Source: Devosia sp. Root436
Lineage (GTDB): Bacteria > Pseudomonadota > Alphaproteobacteria > Rhizobiales > Devosiaceae
DNA length: 64,000 nt
Assembly: GCF_001426345.1 (NCBI RefSeq)
Contig: NZ_LMEM01000010.1
Span: 112,774-176,773, forward strand
Direction of reading: 5' to 3'
Shown here: piece by piece, positions 17,033 to 25,914 of the stretch
How positions within the stretch are numbered: the stretch's first letter is position 1
Layout: the number at the start of each line of letters is the position of its first letter
Made by a program: the position numbers and the translations under genes
The notes under the pieces: generated by a model
What the model saw: the letters and a program-made list of their open reading frames with translations, nothing else
The model's database searches: none
What the model was told of the DNA's origin: nothing

Positions 17033-17068
17033 ATTTCAGTTGCTGCTTATATAAGTGCAAACTGAAAT
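17033..17068. promoter_or_regulatory. Nested dyad, candidate ArsR operator
   Basis: Outer arms ATTTCAGTT and AACTGAAAT (9 of 9 paired) surround a perfect inner palindrome CTTATATAAG; both share the same centre (17050.5). The element lies 13-48 bases upstream of the SRPBCC start, where a self-regulating ArsR repressor would bind. Confidence 0.65.
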
Positions 17069-17117
17069 AGAGTCGAGTCCCTTCGATTGCGCTTGGAGCC
17101 CCGGACCGCGAAAGTGG

Positions 17118-19817
17118 CTAATACCCATCCGCGTTGTTGCCCACCAGGATTTCGCGCTTGCCGGCATGGTTGGCCTGCGAAATCACCCCTTCGCGTTCCA
17201 TGCGTTCGATCAGGGTCGCTGCCTTGTTATAGCCGACGCCCAGGCGCCGCTGCACATAGGAGGTGGACGCCTTCTTGTCGCTCAACACGATATGGACGGC
17301 CTTGTCATAAAGCTCGTCGCCCGAGCCGCCACCGGCTTCACCGAATGCTTCCTCGCCGAATTCGCCGCCTTCATCCTCTTCCTCGGTGATCGAGTCGAGA
17401 TAGTCGGGCGCGCCCTGGCTCTTGAGATGGTTGACCACGGCCTCGACTTCGCTGTCGGCCACGAAGGGGCCGTGCAGGCGCTTGGTGCGGCCGCCCGAGG
17501 CCATGTAGAGCATGTCGCCATTGCCCAGCAGCTGTTCGGCGCCCTGCTCGCCCAGGATGGTGCGGCTGTCGATCTTACTCGTCACCATGAACGAGATGCG
17601 GGTCGGGAAGTTGGCCTTGATCGTGCCGGTGATGACGTCGACCGAGGGGCGCTGGGTGGCGGTGATGATGTGGATGCCGGCGGCGCGGGCCATCTGGGCC
17701 AGGCGCTGGATGGCGCCTTCGATATCCTTGCCCGCCACCATCATCAGGTCGGCCATTTCGTCGACGATGACGACGATATAGGGCAGCGGCTCGAGATCGA
17801 ATTCCTCGCTCTCGAAGATGGCCTCGCCGGTTTCGCGGTCGAAGCCGGTCTGCACCGTGCGGGTGATGACCTCGCCCTTGGCCTTGGATTCGGTGACGCG
17901 CTGGTTGAAGCCGTCGATATTGCGGACGCCAATCTTGCTCATCTTGCGATAGCGATCTTCCATCTCGCGCACCGCCCATTTGAGCGCCACGACCGCCTTT
18001 TGCGGGTCGGTGACGACGGGGGTCAGCAGATGGGGGATGCCGTCATAGATGCTGAGTTCAAGCATCTTGGGATCGATCATGATCATGCGGCATTGCTCGG
18101 GCGTCATCTGGTAGAGCAGGCTGAGAATGAAGGTATTGATGCCCACCGACTTGCCCGAGCCGGTGGTGCCCGCAATGAGCAGATGCGGCATGCGCGCGAG
18201 GTCTGCAATGACGGGCTCGCCGCCAATGGTCTTGCCGAGGCAGATGGGCAGCTTGCCCTTCATCTTCTCGAAATCGGAGCTGGCCAGCATTTCGCGGAAA
18301 TAGACAGTTTCCCTGACCTGGTTGGGCAATTCGATGCCGATGGCATTGCGGCCGGGCACCACGGCAACGCGAGCGGAAATGGCCGACATGGAACGGGCAA
18401 TATCGTCGGCGAGGGAAATCACGCGGCTCGACTTGATGCCGGGGGCCGGCTCCAGCTCGAACAGGGTCACGACCGGGCCGGGGCGGACATTGATGATGTC
18501 GCCCTTGACGCCGAAATCGCTCAGCACCTCTTCCAGGCGCCGCGCCATGGCTTCCAGCCGCTCCGGCGCATGCTCGGGCGACGGGCCCAGATGCCGGGGC
18601 TCGGAGAGCAGGCTCAGCGGCGGCAGCTCGAAGCCGCCGGGTTCGTCGAGAAAACTGGCCTGGGCTTCGCGCATCATGCGCTGGCCCGGGGCCGGACGCG
18701 GAGCGGGCGCCGCGACGCGCGGCTTGGCCGGATCGACCGGATGGAAGCGCGAATCGCCGCGCTGCTGATGGCCGGCGACCGGGGCAGCATCGGGCACGAA
18801 GGGGGTATCGTCCTCGGCCTCGTCGGGGTAGTCGAGCTCGGTATCGTCGTAGCTTGGACGCGCATTGATGCGCGGCGAGATTTCGGGCTCGAAGCCCGGT
18901 TCGGCAGGCGCATGAATGCGGCGCGGCGCGATGGAAGGCTCGCGGCGTTCGCCCGATGGCGCATGGCTATCCATGCTCGGCTCGATCTCGTCGTCGCGCC
19001 AGCTGGCGGCTTCGGCGGCGCGGCGTTCGGCATGGCTGGCGCGGGCACGGCGGAAGGCGGTGCGCAGGGAATAGCCGGTATGGACCAGCGCGCCGAGCAC
19101 GATATCGACAACCGGGTTGGTTTCGGGTTCGTCATCCTCGACCGGGGCAGCGGCGCCCTTGCGGCCCGCAGCCAGCGGCGCGACCTTGCGCGGGCCTGTT
19201 GGCATGGCCGTGCCCAGGCCCATGGCGATCCAGAAGGCAGCCAGAGCCGGAATGGCGATGATGATGGCAAAGAGCACCGCAGTCACCGCCTGCGGGGCTT
19301 CGCCGGTAACGAGAGCGGCCAGGGTGGTGAAGCCATTGCCCAGCAGGCCACCCAGGCCGGTGGGCAGCGGCCAGGTGGCGGGCATGGCGACGAAGGACAG
19401 CACGCCGGCGCCCAGCACGGTCGCGGCGAGCCAGGCCAGGCTGCGCAGGCCCATATGAGTGGGCATGCGGCGGCGGGCAAAAGCCCAGCCCCAGAGCGCC
19501 GGCGGCACCAGCAGCGCCAAAGCGGCAAGCCCCAGCACCTGGAACAGGGCGTCGGCTATGACGGCGCCGGGAAAACCCAGCCAGTTGGCCGCCGGCTTGG
19601 CCGTGGCGTAAGAAAAGCTCGGATCGTCGACCGACCAGGAGGCCAGGGCCACGAGGCAGACCGCCACCAGTGCAAGCAGCACCAGGCCGACCAGCCGCAC
19701 CGGGATGCGAATCGCCAATGCCGGGGGCGGCACCGGCGCTGCCCTCGAGGCGGCGCTGCGCGAACGCTGCGGCACGGAGCGGATTTCATCGAGTACTGGC
19801 GAGGGGGAACTGGGCAT
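17118..19817 (-). CDS. ftsK: DNA translocase FtsK
   Basis: Septal DNA pump that clears and aligns chromosome termini for XerCD recombination. The protein has an N-terminal membrane domain of four to five helices (starting [20 protein letters not shown]), a Pro/Glu-rich linker, and the motor domain. The motor shows Walker [13 protein letters not shown] near residue 550 and Walker [13 protein letters not shown] near residue 680. The C-terminal gamma winged helix ([22 protein letters not shown]) reads KOPS sites. The ATG at 19817 gives 899 residues; a TTG four codons upstream is possible. Confidence 0.96.
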   Translation of the reverse strand: MPSSPSPVLDEIRSVPQRSRSAASRAAPVPPPALAIRIPVRLVGLVLLALVAVCLVALASWSVDDPSFSYATAKPAANWLGFPGAVIADALFQVLGLAALALLVPPALWGWAFARRRMPTHMGLRSLAWLAATVLGAGVLSFVAMPATWPLPTGLGGLLGNGFTTLAALVTGEAPQAVTAVLFAIIIAIPALAAFWIAMGLGTAMPTGPRKVAPLAAGRKGAAAPVEDDEPETNPVVDIVLGALVHTGYSLRTAFRRARASHAERRAAEAASWRDDEIEPSMDSHAPSGERREPSIAPRRIHAPAEPGFEPEISPRINARPSYDDTELDYPDEAEDDTPFVPDAAPVAGHQQRGDSRFHPVDPAKPRVAAPAPRPAPGQRMMREAQASFLDEPGGFELPPLSLLSEPRHLGPSPEHAPERLEAMARRLEEVLSDFGVKGDIINVRPGPVVTLFELEPAPGIKSSRVISLADDIARSMSAISARVAVVPGRNAIGIELPNQVRETVYFREMLASSDFEKMKGKLPICLGKTIGGEPVIADLARMPHLLIAGTTGSGKSVGINTFILSLLYQMTPEQCRMIMIDPKMLELSIYDGIPHLLTPVVTDPQKAVVALKWAVREMEDRYRKMSKIGVRNIDGFNQRVTESKAKGEVITRTVQTGFDRETGEAIFESEEFDLEPLPYIVVIVDEMADLMMVAGKDIEGAIQRLAQMARAAGIHIITATQRPSVDVITGTIKANFPTRISFMVTSKIDSRTILGEQGAEQLLGNGDMLYMASGGRTKRLHGPFVADSEVEAVVNHLKSQGAPDYLDSITEEEDEGGEFGEEAFGEAGGGSGDELYDKAVHIVLSDKKASTSYVQRRLGVGYNKAATLIERMEREGVISQANHAGKREILVGNNADGY

Positions 19818-20001
19818 GGGCGAACTCAATACTGCCCGGCTGAGACCGGGCCCACTATGCCGCCAGATTAGCGAGGTCGGGTTAACCCAAGGCTAACCAT
19901 GGGATTTTGGACGTACCGAGTGGCGCCGGCGTCATCTCTCCGAAGAGAGATCGACCCAGAGGGGAACGGACACTCCACGCCATACCAGCGCACAAAGAAA
20001 A

Positions 20002-20022
20002 GCCCGCCTCCAGGAGGCGGGC
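20002..20022 (-). terminator. Rho-independent terminator downstream of amtB
   Basis: On the minus strand a perfect GCCCGCCTC / GAGGCGGGC stem with a 3-base loop is followed by TTTTCTTTG. It lies about 180 bases after the amtB stop and before the ftsK start. Confidence 0.75.
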
Positions 20023-20060
20023 CAGGTTGGCCGCTGGTCGCGAGGAGGGACCGGCGGGAC

Positions 20061-20150
20061 ATTGATCGTGGGGTGCGGCCCGTGCAGTTTTGCGAGTGGG
20101 AAGCCTCTGTGGCGGGCCAAGAGGGACACGAGCCGCACGCCACGATCAAT
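20061..20150. repeat. Long imperfect inverted repeat between amtB and ftsK
   Basis: Arms of 24 bases: ATTGATCGTGG then GTGCGGC and CGTG on the left, matched by CACG, GCCGCAC and CCACGATCAAT on the right with single mismatches. The 42-base loop contains a further CCTCT/AGAGG pair. The stretch from 19818 to 20203 holds no convincing gene; this hairpin and the terminator at 20002 are its only clear contents. Confidence 0.7.
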
Positions 20151-20203
20151 CCTTGGTCGGAAGGCAGGCCGGGCGGCCACGGAAAGCCGCCCGGCGATCA
20201 GGC

Positions 20204-21565
20204 TTAGTTGTAGGCGCGCTCGCCGTGGCTCGACAGGTCGAGGCCATCACTTTCGGAGGATTCGGAGACACGGGCGCCGCCGAAGATGGCCTTGACGATG
20301 AGCATGGCGACCAGGGCCACGACGCCCGACCAGACGATGGCGATACCGACGGCGGTCAACTGGATCGTGAGCTGGCCGCCGATGGAGTAGGCGGCAGCAT
20401 CGCCCAGCGGATAGCCGCCGAGGCCGGGAGCGGCGACGATGGCGGTGCCCAGTGCGCCGACGATGCCGCCGATGCCGTGAATGCCGAACACGTCGAGGCT
20501 GTCGTCATACTTGAGCCAGGGCTTGAGGTTCACCACGGCCCACAGGCAGACGATGCCGGCCACGGCGCCCAGCACGATGGCGCCGCCGACACCGGCAAAG
20601 CCGGCGGCGGGGGTGATGGCAACGAGACCGGCGACGGCACCGGAAACAGCGCCGAGTGCCGAAGCATGGCCGCGGGTGATCTTTTCACCGATGACCCAGG
20701 CCAGAGCCGCGGCGGCCGGAGCCAGCACGGTGTTGATGAGGGCAACCGCGGTCAGCGCATTGGCTTCGAGGTTGGAGCCGGCGTTGAAGCCGAACCAGCC
20801 GAACCATAGCAGGCCGGCACCAACATAGGTCCAGACCAGGTTGTGCGGGGCAATCGGCTCCTTCATGTAGCCGATGCGCGGGCCAAGCACGATGGCGGCG
20901 ACGAGGGCAGCCACACCGGAATTGATGTGAACCACGGTGCCGCCGGCAAAGTCATAGGCGCCCAGGCCGAAGAGCAGGCCCGGACCCGACCAGACCATGT
21001 GGGCCATCGGGATGTAGGAGAAGGTGAACCAGATGGCCAGGAACGCCATCAGCGCGCCGAACTTCATGCGCTCGGCGATGCCGCCGACGATGAGGGTCGA
21101 GGTGATGCAGGCAAAGGTCAGCTGGAAGGTCACGAAGACCAATTCGGGCAGCTCGAACCCGGCCGAGAAGGTGGCGGCGCGGCTGTCGAGCGTCACGCCG
21201 GAGAGGAAGAACTTGGAGAAATCGCCCACGAAAGCCGAGAGCCCGCCTTCGGTCGGACCAGCAAAGGCCAGCGAATAGCCATAGGCCACCCAGAGAATGG
21301 ATATCATCGAGAAGCCGAGGAACACCTGGGTCAGAACGCTCAGAATATTCTTGGCGCGGACGAGGCCGCCATAGAACAGGGCCAGGCCCGGAATGGTCAT
21401 GACGATGACGACCATGGTCGAGACCAGCATCCAGGCCACGTCGCCCTTATCGACGATGGCGGCGGCCTCTTCAACGACAGGCGCGGCAGCGTCCTGGGCG
21501 AATGCCGGCAGGGCCAGCAGCAGGGAGGCGAGTGCGGCGCTCCCCAAAATCTTTGACGTCTTCAT
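20204..21565 (-). CDS. amtB: Ammonium transporter AmtB
   Basis: Trimeric inner-membrane channel for ammonium/ammonia. The 453-residue protein starts with a signal peptide (MKTSKILGSAALASLLLALP, AFA-Q) followed by about eleven membrane spans. Family segments include TIPGLALFYGGLVRAKN, IPMAHMVWSGPG, GGTVVHINSGVAAL and VFGIHGIGGIVGALGTA, with the conserved pore histidines in HINSG and HGIGG. It lies 18 bases after glnK, whose product blocks the channel when nitrogen is plentiful. Confidence 0.97.
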   Translation of the reverse strand: MKTSKILGSAALASLLLALPAFAQDAAAPVVEEAAAIVDKGDVAWMLVSTMVVIVMTIPGLALFYGGLVRAKNILSVLTQVFLGFSMISILWVAYGYSLAFAGPTEGGLSAFVGDFSKFFLSGVTLDSRAATFSAGFELPELVFVTFQLTFACITSTLIVGGIAERMKFGALMAFLAIWFTFSYIPMAHMVWSGPGLLFGLGAYDFAGGTVVHINSGVAALVAAIVLGPRIGYMKEPIAPHNLVWTYVGAGLLWFGWFGFNAGSNLEANALTAVALINTVLAPAAAALAWVIGEKITRGHASALGAVSGAVAGLVAITPAAGFAGVGGAIVLGAVAGIVCLWAVVNLKPWLKYDDSLDVFGIHGIGGIVGALGTAIVAAPGLGGYPLGDAAAYSIGGQLTIQLTAVGIAIVWSGVVALVAMLIVKAIFGGARVSESSESDGLDLSSHGERAYN

Positions 21566-21583
21566 TGTTTTCTCCCGATGACG

Positions 21584-21922
21584 CTAGAGGGCAGAAGCGC
21601 CGGTTTCACCGGTGCGAATACGGGTGACGGCGAGCAGATCGAGCACGAAAATCTTGCCGTCGCCGATGCGGCCCGTCTGGGCGCTGTCACGGATGGCGGA
21701 GCTGACGGCATCGGCGAGAGCGTCGTCGACGGCGATCTCGACCTTGAGCTTGGGCAGGAAGTGAACGGCGTATTCCGTGCCGCGATAAATTTCCGAATGC
21801 CCCTTCTGGCGGCCATAGCCCTTCACCTCGGTCACGGTCATCCCGTGAACATCCAAGGAATTGAGAGCCTGGCGAACCTCTTCGAGGCGTGATGGCTTGA
21901 TAATTGCGATCACCAGTTTCAT
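21584..21922 (-). CDS. glnK: Nitrogen regulatory protein PII (GlnK)
   Basis: Trimeric signal protein sensing 2-oxoglutarate, ATP/ADP and glutamine. The 112 residues carry GRQKGHSEIYRGTEYAVHFL with the uridylylated Tyr51 in the T-loop, the KIEVAV-like KVEIAVDDALADAV and the C-terminal GRIGDGKIFVLDLLAVTRIRTGE signature. Linkage to amtB marks it as GlnK rather than GlnB. A sigma-54-type promoter element is visible upstream, consistent with NtrC control. Confidence 0.97.
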   Translation of the reverse strand: MKLVIAIIKPSRLEEVRQALNSLDVHGMTVTEVKGYGRQKGHSEIYRGTEYAVHFLPKLKVEIAVDDALADAVSSAIRDSAQTGRIGDGKIFVLDLLAVTRIRTGETGASAL

Positions 21923-21967
21923 GTGAGCCCCTTTGCGCTTGGCGCTGTCTGGAATGGCAAACTAGAC

Positions 21968-21982
21968 TCAAAAGCCGTGCCA
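21968..21982 (-). promoter_or_regulatory. Sigma-54-like -24/-12 promoter of glnK-amtB
   Basis: Read on the minus strand, TGGCACGGCTTTTGA matches the consensus TGGCACG-N4-TTGC except that the last C is A. It ends 45 bases upstream of the glnK start codon. Nitrogen-regulated glnK-amtB operons commonly use RpoN and NtrC. Confidence 0.65.
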
Positions 21983-22181
21983 ACTGGCGCGAGCGGGAAA
22001 AGCGCTCACAATTTCAACGGGTTAAGGATTTGATAGACGTCCCGCCTGCTTCCGCATCACGAAAATGCCCAATGTTTGGGCGGATCGGCGGAGGATTGGG
22101 CAAAAAACAGGCATCGCCCGCGGCGATCGGCGCGCTTGCGCAAAACCATGGCAGGGCCACAATGGCGACAAGGAGATCGGG

Positions 22182-23399
22182 ATGAGCGAACAAGCCTTTG
22201 ACGTGCTGATCGTAGGGGGCGGGCCGGTTGGCCTGACGCTGGCTTTGGCGCTGGTGCAATCGGCGCGCGGCATCCGCGTCGGGCTGGTGGACCGCCGGCC
22301 GCTTTCGGTGCCGCGCGATGCCCGAGCCTCGGCCATTGCCGCCGGCGTGCGCCGGGTGTTCGAGGCGCTGGGCGTGTGGCCGGCCATGGAAGCCGCCTCG
22401 CAGCCGATCAAGGCCATGCGGATCACCGATTCGGGTGCGGGCGACATTTCGCGACCGCTCTTCCTCACCTTCGACGGCGATATCGCGCCGGGCGAGGCCT
22501 TTGCCCATATGGTGCCCAACAGCGTGAGCGGGCAGGTGCTGCTCGACGTCGTGTCCGACAGGATTTCCGTCATCGCGCCGGCCACGATCACCGGCTATGG
22601 CGCTGAATCCGGCACGGCCCGGCTGCTGCTGGACGACGGGCGCATCCTCACCGCACCGCTGCTGGTGGCCGCAGATGGCGGGCAATCCGCCCTGCGCGGC
22701 ATGGCCGGCATCGGCGTCATCGCCAATGACTACGGGCAGACCGGGCTCGTCACCACGATTGGCCATGAGCTACCGCATGACGGGGTGGCCTATGAGCATT
22801 TCCGCCCGGCCGGCCCCTTTGCCAGCCTGCCGCTGCCAGGCAATCGTTCGTCGCTGGTCTGGACCGAAAGCGCGGAGACTGCGCCGCGATTCCTCGCCAT
22901 GGCGCCGGCCGAACTGGCGGGGGAGATCGAGGCCGTAATGGGCTCGACGCTGGGCGCCGTTACGACAGAGGAAAAGCTTGTGGGGTTTCCGCTGCGGCTG
23001 CAGATCGCCCGGAGCTTCATCGCGCCGCGGCTGGCGCTGGTGGGCGACGCCGCCCATGTGGTCCATCCCATTGCCGGGCAGGGCCTCAATCTCGGCCTCA
23101 AGGATGTGGCGGCCCTGGCCGAAGTGGTGATCGAGGCGATCCGCCTCGGGCTCGACCATGGCAGCGACGACGTGCTCGGCCGCTACCAGGCCTGGCGCCG
23201 GCTCGATACATCGAGCATGGCCGCCATGACCGACGGGCTCAATCGCCTCTTCTCCAACGATATCGCCCCGGTGCGGGCCTTGCGCGATTTCGGCCTGGGC
23301 CTGGTCGACCGCGCCGGCCCCCTCAAATCGGCGCTGATCCGCACCGCCTCGGGCGTCGGCGCCAGCGGGCCCAGGCTGCTCAGCGGGTTGCCGATCTGA
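22182..23399 (+). CDS. UbiH/UbiF/COQ6-family FAD-dependent monooxygenase
   Basis: Flavin hydroxylase of the ubiquinone-synthesis class. The ATG at 22182 follows AAGGAGATCGGG and gives 405 residues; a longer frame from 22065 is spurious. The N-terminal FDVLIVGGGPVGLTLALAL is the FAD Rossmann motif, and GDAAHVVHPIAGQGLNLGLKDV is the second FAD motif with the family hydroxylase signature. Which ring carbon it hydroxylates (UbiH, UbiF, UbiI or UbiL role) cannot be told. It is divergent from glnK, a neighbourhood shared with other rhizobia. Confidence 0.92.
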   Translation: MSEQAFDVLIVGGGPVGLTLALALVQSARGIRVGLVDRRPLSVPRDARASAIAAGVRRVFEALGVWPAMEAASQPIKAMRITDSGAGDISRPLFLTFDGDIAPGEAFAHMVPNSVSGQVLLDVVSDRISVIAPATITGYGAESGTARLLLDDGRILTAPLLVAADGGQSALRGMAGIGVIANDYGQTGLVTTIGHELPHDGVAYEHFRPAGPFASLPLPGNRSSLVWTESAETAPRFLAMAPAELAGEIEAVMGSTLGAVTTEEKLVGFPLRLQIARSFIAPRLALVGDAAHVVHPIAGQGLNLGLKDVAALAEVVIEAIRLGLDHGSDDVLGRYQAWRRLDTSSMAAMTDGLNRLFSNDIAPVRALRDFGLGLVDRAGPLKSALIRTASGVGASGPRLLSGLPI

Positions 23400-23401
23400 C
23401 C

Positions 23402-23611
23402 ATGGTGCGCCTGAACTCCAGCGCGATCTGGCGGGCGGAGTATGATGCGGAGGAGCGCTTGCTGCATTTGTGGTTCGCCGGCGACGACAAGCCCTATGGC
23501 TATCGCGACGTGCCCGAAGAGGTGTTCGACGACTTGTGCGCGGCAGAGTCGCAGGGGCGCTATTTCGCGGCGCATATCCGCGACCGCTACGAGGTCATTC
23601 CCCCGCCCTAG
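23402..23611 (+). CDS. KTSC-domain protein
   Basis: Very small protein (69 residues) that opens with VRLNSSAIWRAEYDAEERLL and has the YGYRDVPEEVFDDL and GRYFAAHIRDRYEV segments typical of KTSC domains, a group of unknown function sometimes fused to RNA-related enzymes. It begins 2 bases after the UbiH-like stop, so it is probably co-transcribed. Its 3' end overlaps the convergent Trm112 gene by 4 bases. Confidence 0.82.
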   Translation: MVRLNSSAIWRAEYDAEERLLHLWFAGDDKPYGYRDVPEEVFDDLCAAESQGRYFAAHIRDRYEVIPPP

Positions 23612-23850
23612 TCGTCGCCCTTGAGTTCGGGCAGTTGCCGCAGGGCTTCCGGCTCGACGCTGCGGGCTTCCTCCAGCGTGAGCAGGGGAACGCCCTTGAC
23701 GATGGGGAAGGCCAGCCTCGCCGCCACCGAGATCAGTTCGGTCCGGTCGGCCGAAAGGGTCAGCCGCGTCTTGGTCAGTGGACAGACCAGCATTTCGAGC
23801 GTCTTTACATCGAAGACATGGCGCGGATCGATGGCCGGCGTCTGGCTCAT
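23608..23850 (-). CDS. Trm112-family protein
   Basis: Small protein of 80 residues with the pattern LEMLVCPLTKTRLTLS and ELISVAARLAFPIVKGVPLLT, the usual bacterial Trm112 (YcaR-like) layout. Eukaryotic Trm112 activates methyltransferases; the bacterial role is less clear. Only one cysteine of the zinc set remains, as is frequent in alphaproteobacteria. It follows the LonN gene by 2 bases in a thioredoxin-LonN-Trm112 run. Confidence 0.88.
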   Translation of the reverse strand: MSQTPAIDPRHVFDVKTLEMLVCPLTKTRLTLSADRTELISVAARLAFPIVKGVPLLTLEEARSVEPEALRQLPELKGDD

Positions 23851-23852
23851 GA

Positions 23853-24521
23853 TTAGTTGAGCGGCGCGGCGCCGCCGCTGCCGCCGCGGGCGATTTCATA
23901 TTCGGTCATGGCAATCAGCGTCTCGGCGCGCTGCTCTAGCGTCTGCGCCTCCAGCAGAACCTGCTTTTCGGCCGGACCATAGGGGCCGACCATGCAGCAG
24001 AAATTGACTAGGTCGGCCGTGCCGGTGCGCTCGATCTCGTCCCAGTTGAGCTCGATGCTGGCAAATTCGGCATAGTCGCGCATCATCCGCACGAAGCGCT
24101 CGCGATCCACCGCGTCCTCGCCAAAATCGCGGGCGAAATCCGTGGCGAAATCCTCGGCCGCGATCACCCCCTGCCGATAGGGCGTCATCACAGTCAGCTC
24201 ATGAGCGAGGCGGAAGCGGGTAACGCCTTCGAGGATGATGAAATAGCGCCCCTCGCCGCTTTCCTCGAAATGGGTCAGCCGCCCCAGGCAGCCGATGGCC
24301 TGCAGCGGGCTGCGGCCCTTGGGGCTCTCCTCGCTGGTATCCTCGGGCTGGATCAGCCCGATCAACCGGTCGCCGCGCAGGGCCGCATCCACCATCTCGA
24401 TATAGCGCGGCTCGAAGATATTGAGCGGGCGATGAGAAAACGGCAGCAAAAGAGCTCCGCTGAGCGGAAACAGCGGGACCGATTTTGGCAGGTCAGCCGG
24501 CGATGCAGGGCGCTTGAGCAT
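23853..24521 (-). CDS. LON N-terminal substrate-binding domain protein
   Basis: Stand-alone LonN domain (222 residues) without ATPase or protease parts. The N-terminus VPLFPLSGALLLPFSHRPLN and IFEPRYIEMVDAALRGDRLIG are the characteristic start of the Lon substrate-binding domain. The ATG at 24521 lies 10 bases beyond the thioredoxin-like stop; an upstream extension inside that gene is spurious. Function is unknown, probably protein or peptide binding in the cytosol. Confidence 0.9.
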   Translation of the reverse strand: MLKRPASPADLPKSVPLFPLSGALLLPFSHRPLNIFEPRYIEMVDAALRGDRLIGLIQPEDTSEESPKGRSPLQAIGCLGRLTHFEESGEGRYFIILEGVTRFRLAHELTVMTPYRQGVIAAEDFATDFARDFGEDAVDRERFVRMMRDYAEFASIELNWDEIERTGTADLVNFCCMVGPYGPAEKQVLLEAQTLEQRAETLIAMTEYEIARGGSGGAAPLN

Positions 24522-24531
24522 GGCGGCTGTC

Positions 24532-25482
24532 TCAGGAGAATAGGGCTGCCGACAGCAGGCGGCGACCCTTGGCAGTGGCAGGGTCCTTGGGGCCCCAGGC
24601 CTCGAAGAATTCCAGCAGCTTCTTGCGGGCACCATCCTCGTTCCAGGTGCGGTCACGCTTGAAAATGGTCACCAGCGCCTCGGCGGCTTCCAGCCTCTTG
24701 CCTTCGGCATTGAGCGCCAGAGCCAGGTCGTAGCGGGCCTGGTGGTCGTCCGGATTGGCGGCGACGGCAGCTTCGAGTGCCGCGGTTTCGCTGAGATTGG
24801 CGGCTTCCCCCAGCAGGCGGATGGAATTGGCAAGTGTGGTATAAGCATCGCCCTTACGCTCGGCCTCGGGCACCATGTCGAGCGTGGCCTTGGCCTGCTC
24901 GGTCTCGTTGGCGGCCAGGTAGACGCGCGTCAGGCCGAGCAGCGAGGCGACATGATCGGGCTGGTGCTGCAGCACCATGCCGAAGATCTGCGCGGCACGG
25001 CCCAGATCGCCAGCCGTCAGCGCAGCTTCGGCGGCGGCGACCGCTTCGGTGATCTGGGCTTCCATCGAGCCCTCGTCCGGCTGCGGAGCCGGCGCGCCGG
25101 CAATGACGCGCTCGGCAAAGCGGCGCACCTCACCCTCGGGCATGGCGCCCATGAAACCATCGACCGGGCGGCCGCCGGAAAAGGCGAAGACCGCCGGAAT
25201 CGACTGCACGCCGAGCTGGCCGGCAATCTGGGGATGCTCGTCGATATTGATCTTGATCAGCTTGATGGCCCCAGCCTTCTCGTTGACGACCTTTTCCAGC
25301 GTGGGGGTCAGCTGCCGGCACGGGCCACACCAGGGCGCCCAGAAATCGACCAGAACGGGCTGGTCGAGCGAGGCATCGATCACGTCGGCCTTGAAGGCCT
25401 GATCCGACGATTCCTTGATCAGTGCCCCGGCGGGAGGGGCGGACTGGGGAGCAGGGGCAACGCCATTGAACGGAGTGGACAT
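24532..25482 (-). CDS. Thioredoxin-TPR co-chaperone (YbbN/CnoX-like)
   Basis: Two-domain cytosolic protein of 316 residues. The thioredoxin domain has WAPWCGPCRQL (Cys52/Cys55), so the redox pair is intact, unlike E. coli YbbN where it is SxxC. About 190 residues of helical TPR-like repeats follow (EAALTAGDLGRAAQIFGMVL, DDHQARYDLALALNAEGKRL). YbbN/CnoX proteins protect unfolded clients and pass them to GroEL/DnaK. It heads the run with LonN and Trm112. Confidence 0.9.
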   Translation of the reverse strand: MSTPFNGVAPAPQSAPPAGALIKESSDQAFKADVIDASLDQPVLVDFWAPWCGPCRQLTPTLEKVVNEKAGAIKLIKINIDEHPQIAGQLGVQSIPAVFAFSGGRPVDGFMGAMPEGEVRRFAERVIAGAPAPQPDEGSMEAQITEAVAAAEAALTAGDLGRAAQIFGMVLQHQPDHVASLLGLTRVYLAANETEQAKATLDMVPEAERKGDAYTTLANSIRLLGEAANLSETAALEAAVAANPDDHQARYDLALALNAEGKRLEAAEALVTIFKRDRTWNEDGARKKLLEFFEAWGPKDPATAKGRRLLSAALFS

Positions 25483-25687
25483 GAGCTAAACAGGGCCCTT
25501 AGACACAAGCAAACTGGGATATTCGCGGCCCTTCTTGCGCCCGCGAACGGTGATGTGACAAGCCCTTCAATCCACAAGGCGACGACAAGATGGCATCCGC
25601 GCCAAAATGTGGGTTGCAATAGGCGTTTCGATTGGGCATATAGGCGCGCGTCGCCGGACTGCCAAGGCAGCACGAAGACAACGGAGC

Positions 25688-25762
25688 GCGGGTGTAGCTC
25701 AGGGGTAGAGCATAACCTTGCCAAGGTTAGGGTCGTGGGTTCGAATCCCATCGCCCGCTCCA
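25688..25762 (+). tRNA. tRNA-Gly(GCC)
   Basis: Acceptor stem GCGGGTG pairs with CGCCCGC (one G-T pair). The D-arm is TAGCTCAGGGGTAGAGC, the anticodon stem TAACC/GGTTA with loop TTGCCAA (anticodon GCC), and the T-loop GTTCGAATC. The terminal CCA is encoded. The molecule is 75 nt with no interruption. Confidence 0.98.
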
Positions 25763-25787
25763 AATCTCCATCATCGGAGAAACGATC

Positions 25788-25813
25788 AAAGGGCCAGACG
25801 CAAGTCTGGCCCT
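25788..25813. terminator. Hairpin terminator after tRNA-Gly
   Basis: GGGCCAGAC / GTCTGGCCC perfect stem with a GCAA tetraloop, preceded by AAA and followed by TTC. It lies 26 bases after the tRNA and can also face the ALDH transcript from the other side. Confidence 0.75.
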
Positions 25814-25914
25814 TCGTTGCTTTCAAAGATGACGCCAGCAATCAAATCCTGCTGGACGATGCTCGATACCTGCAGACCTCAAAATCCGGCCAGTAGGCTG
25901 CGTCCAATATCCCC

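Noticed and set aside
17055..19871. A 938-codon open frame on the + strand across ftsK
   Set aside because: Same cause: a shadow of ftsK, with low-complexity His/Gly/Asp composition and no recognisable motif.
25688..25762. tRNA-Gly as an integration site of a mobile island
   Set aside because: No integrase, no direct repeat of the tRNA 3' end and no change of base composition on either side could be seen.
25419..25841. A minus-strand frame of 140 codons over tRNA-Gly
   Set aside because: It crosses the tRNA and the terminator, and has no family pattern or ribosome site.
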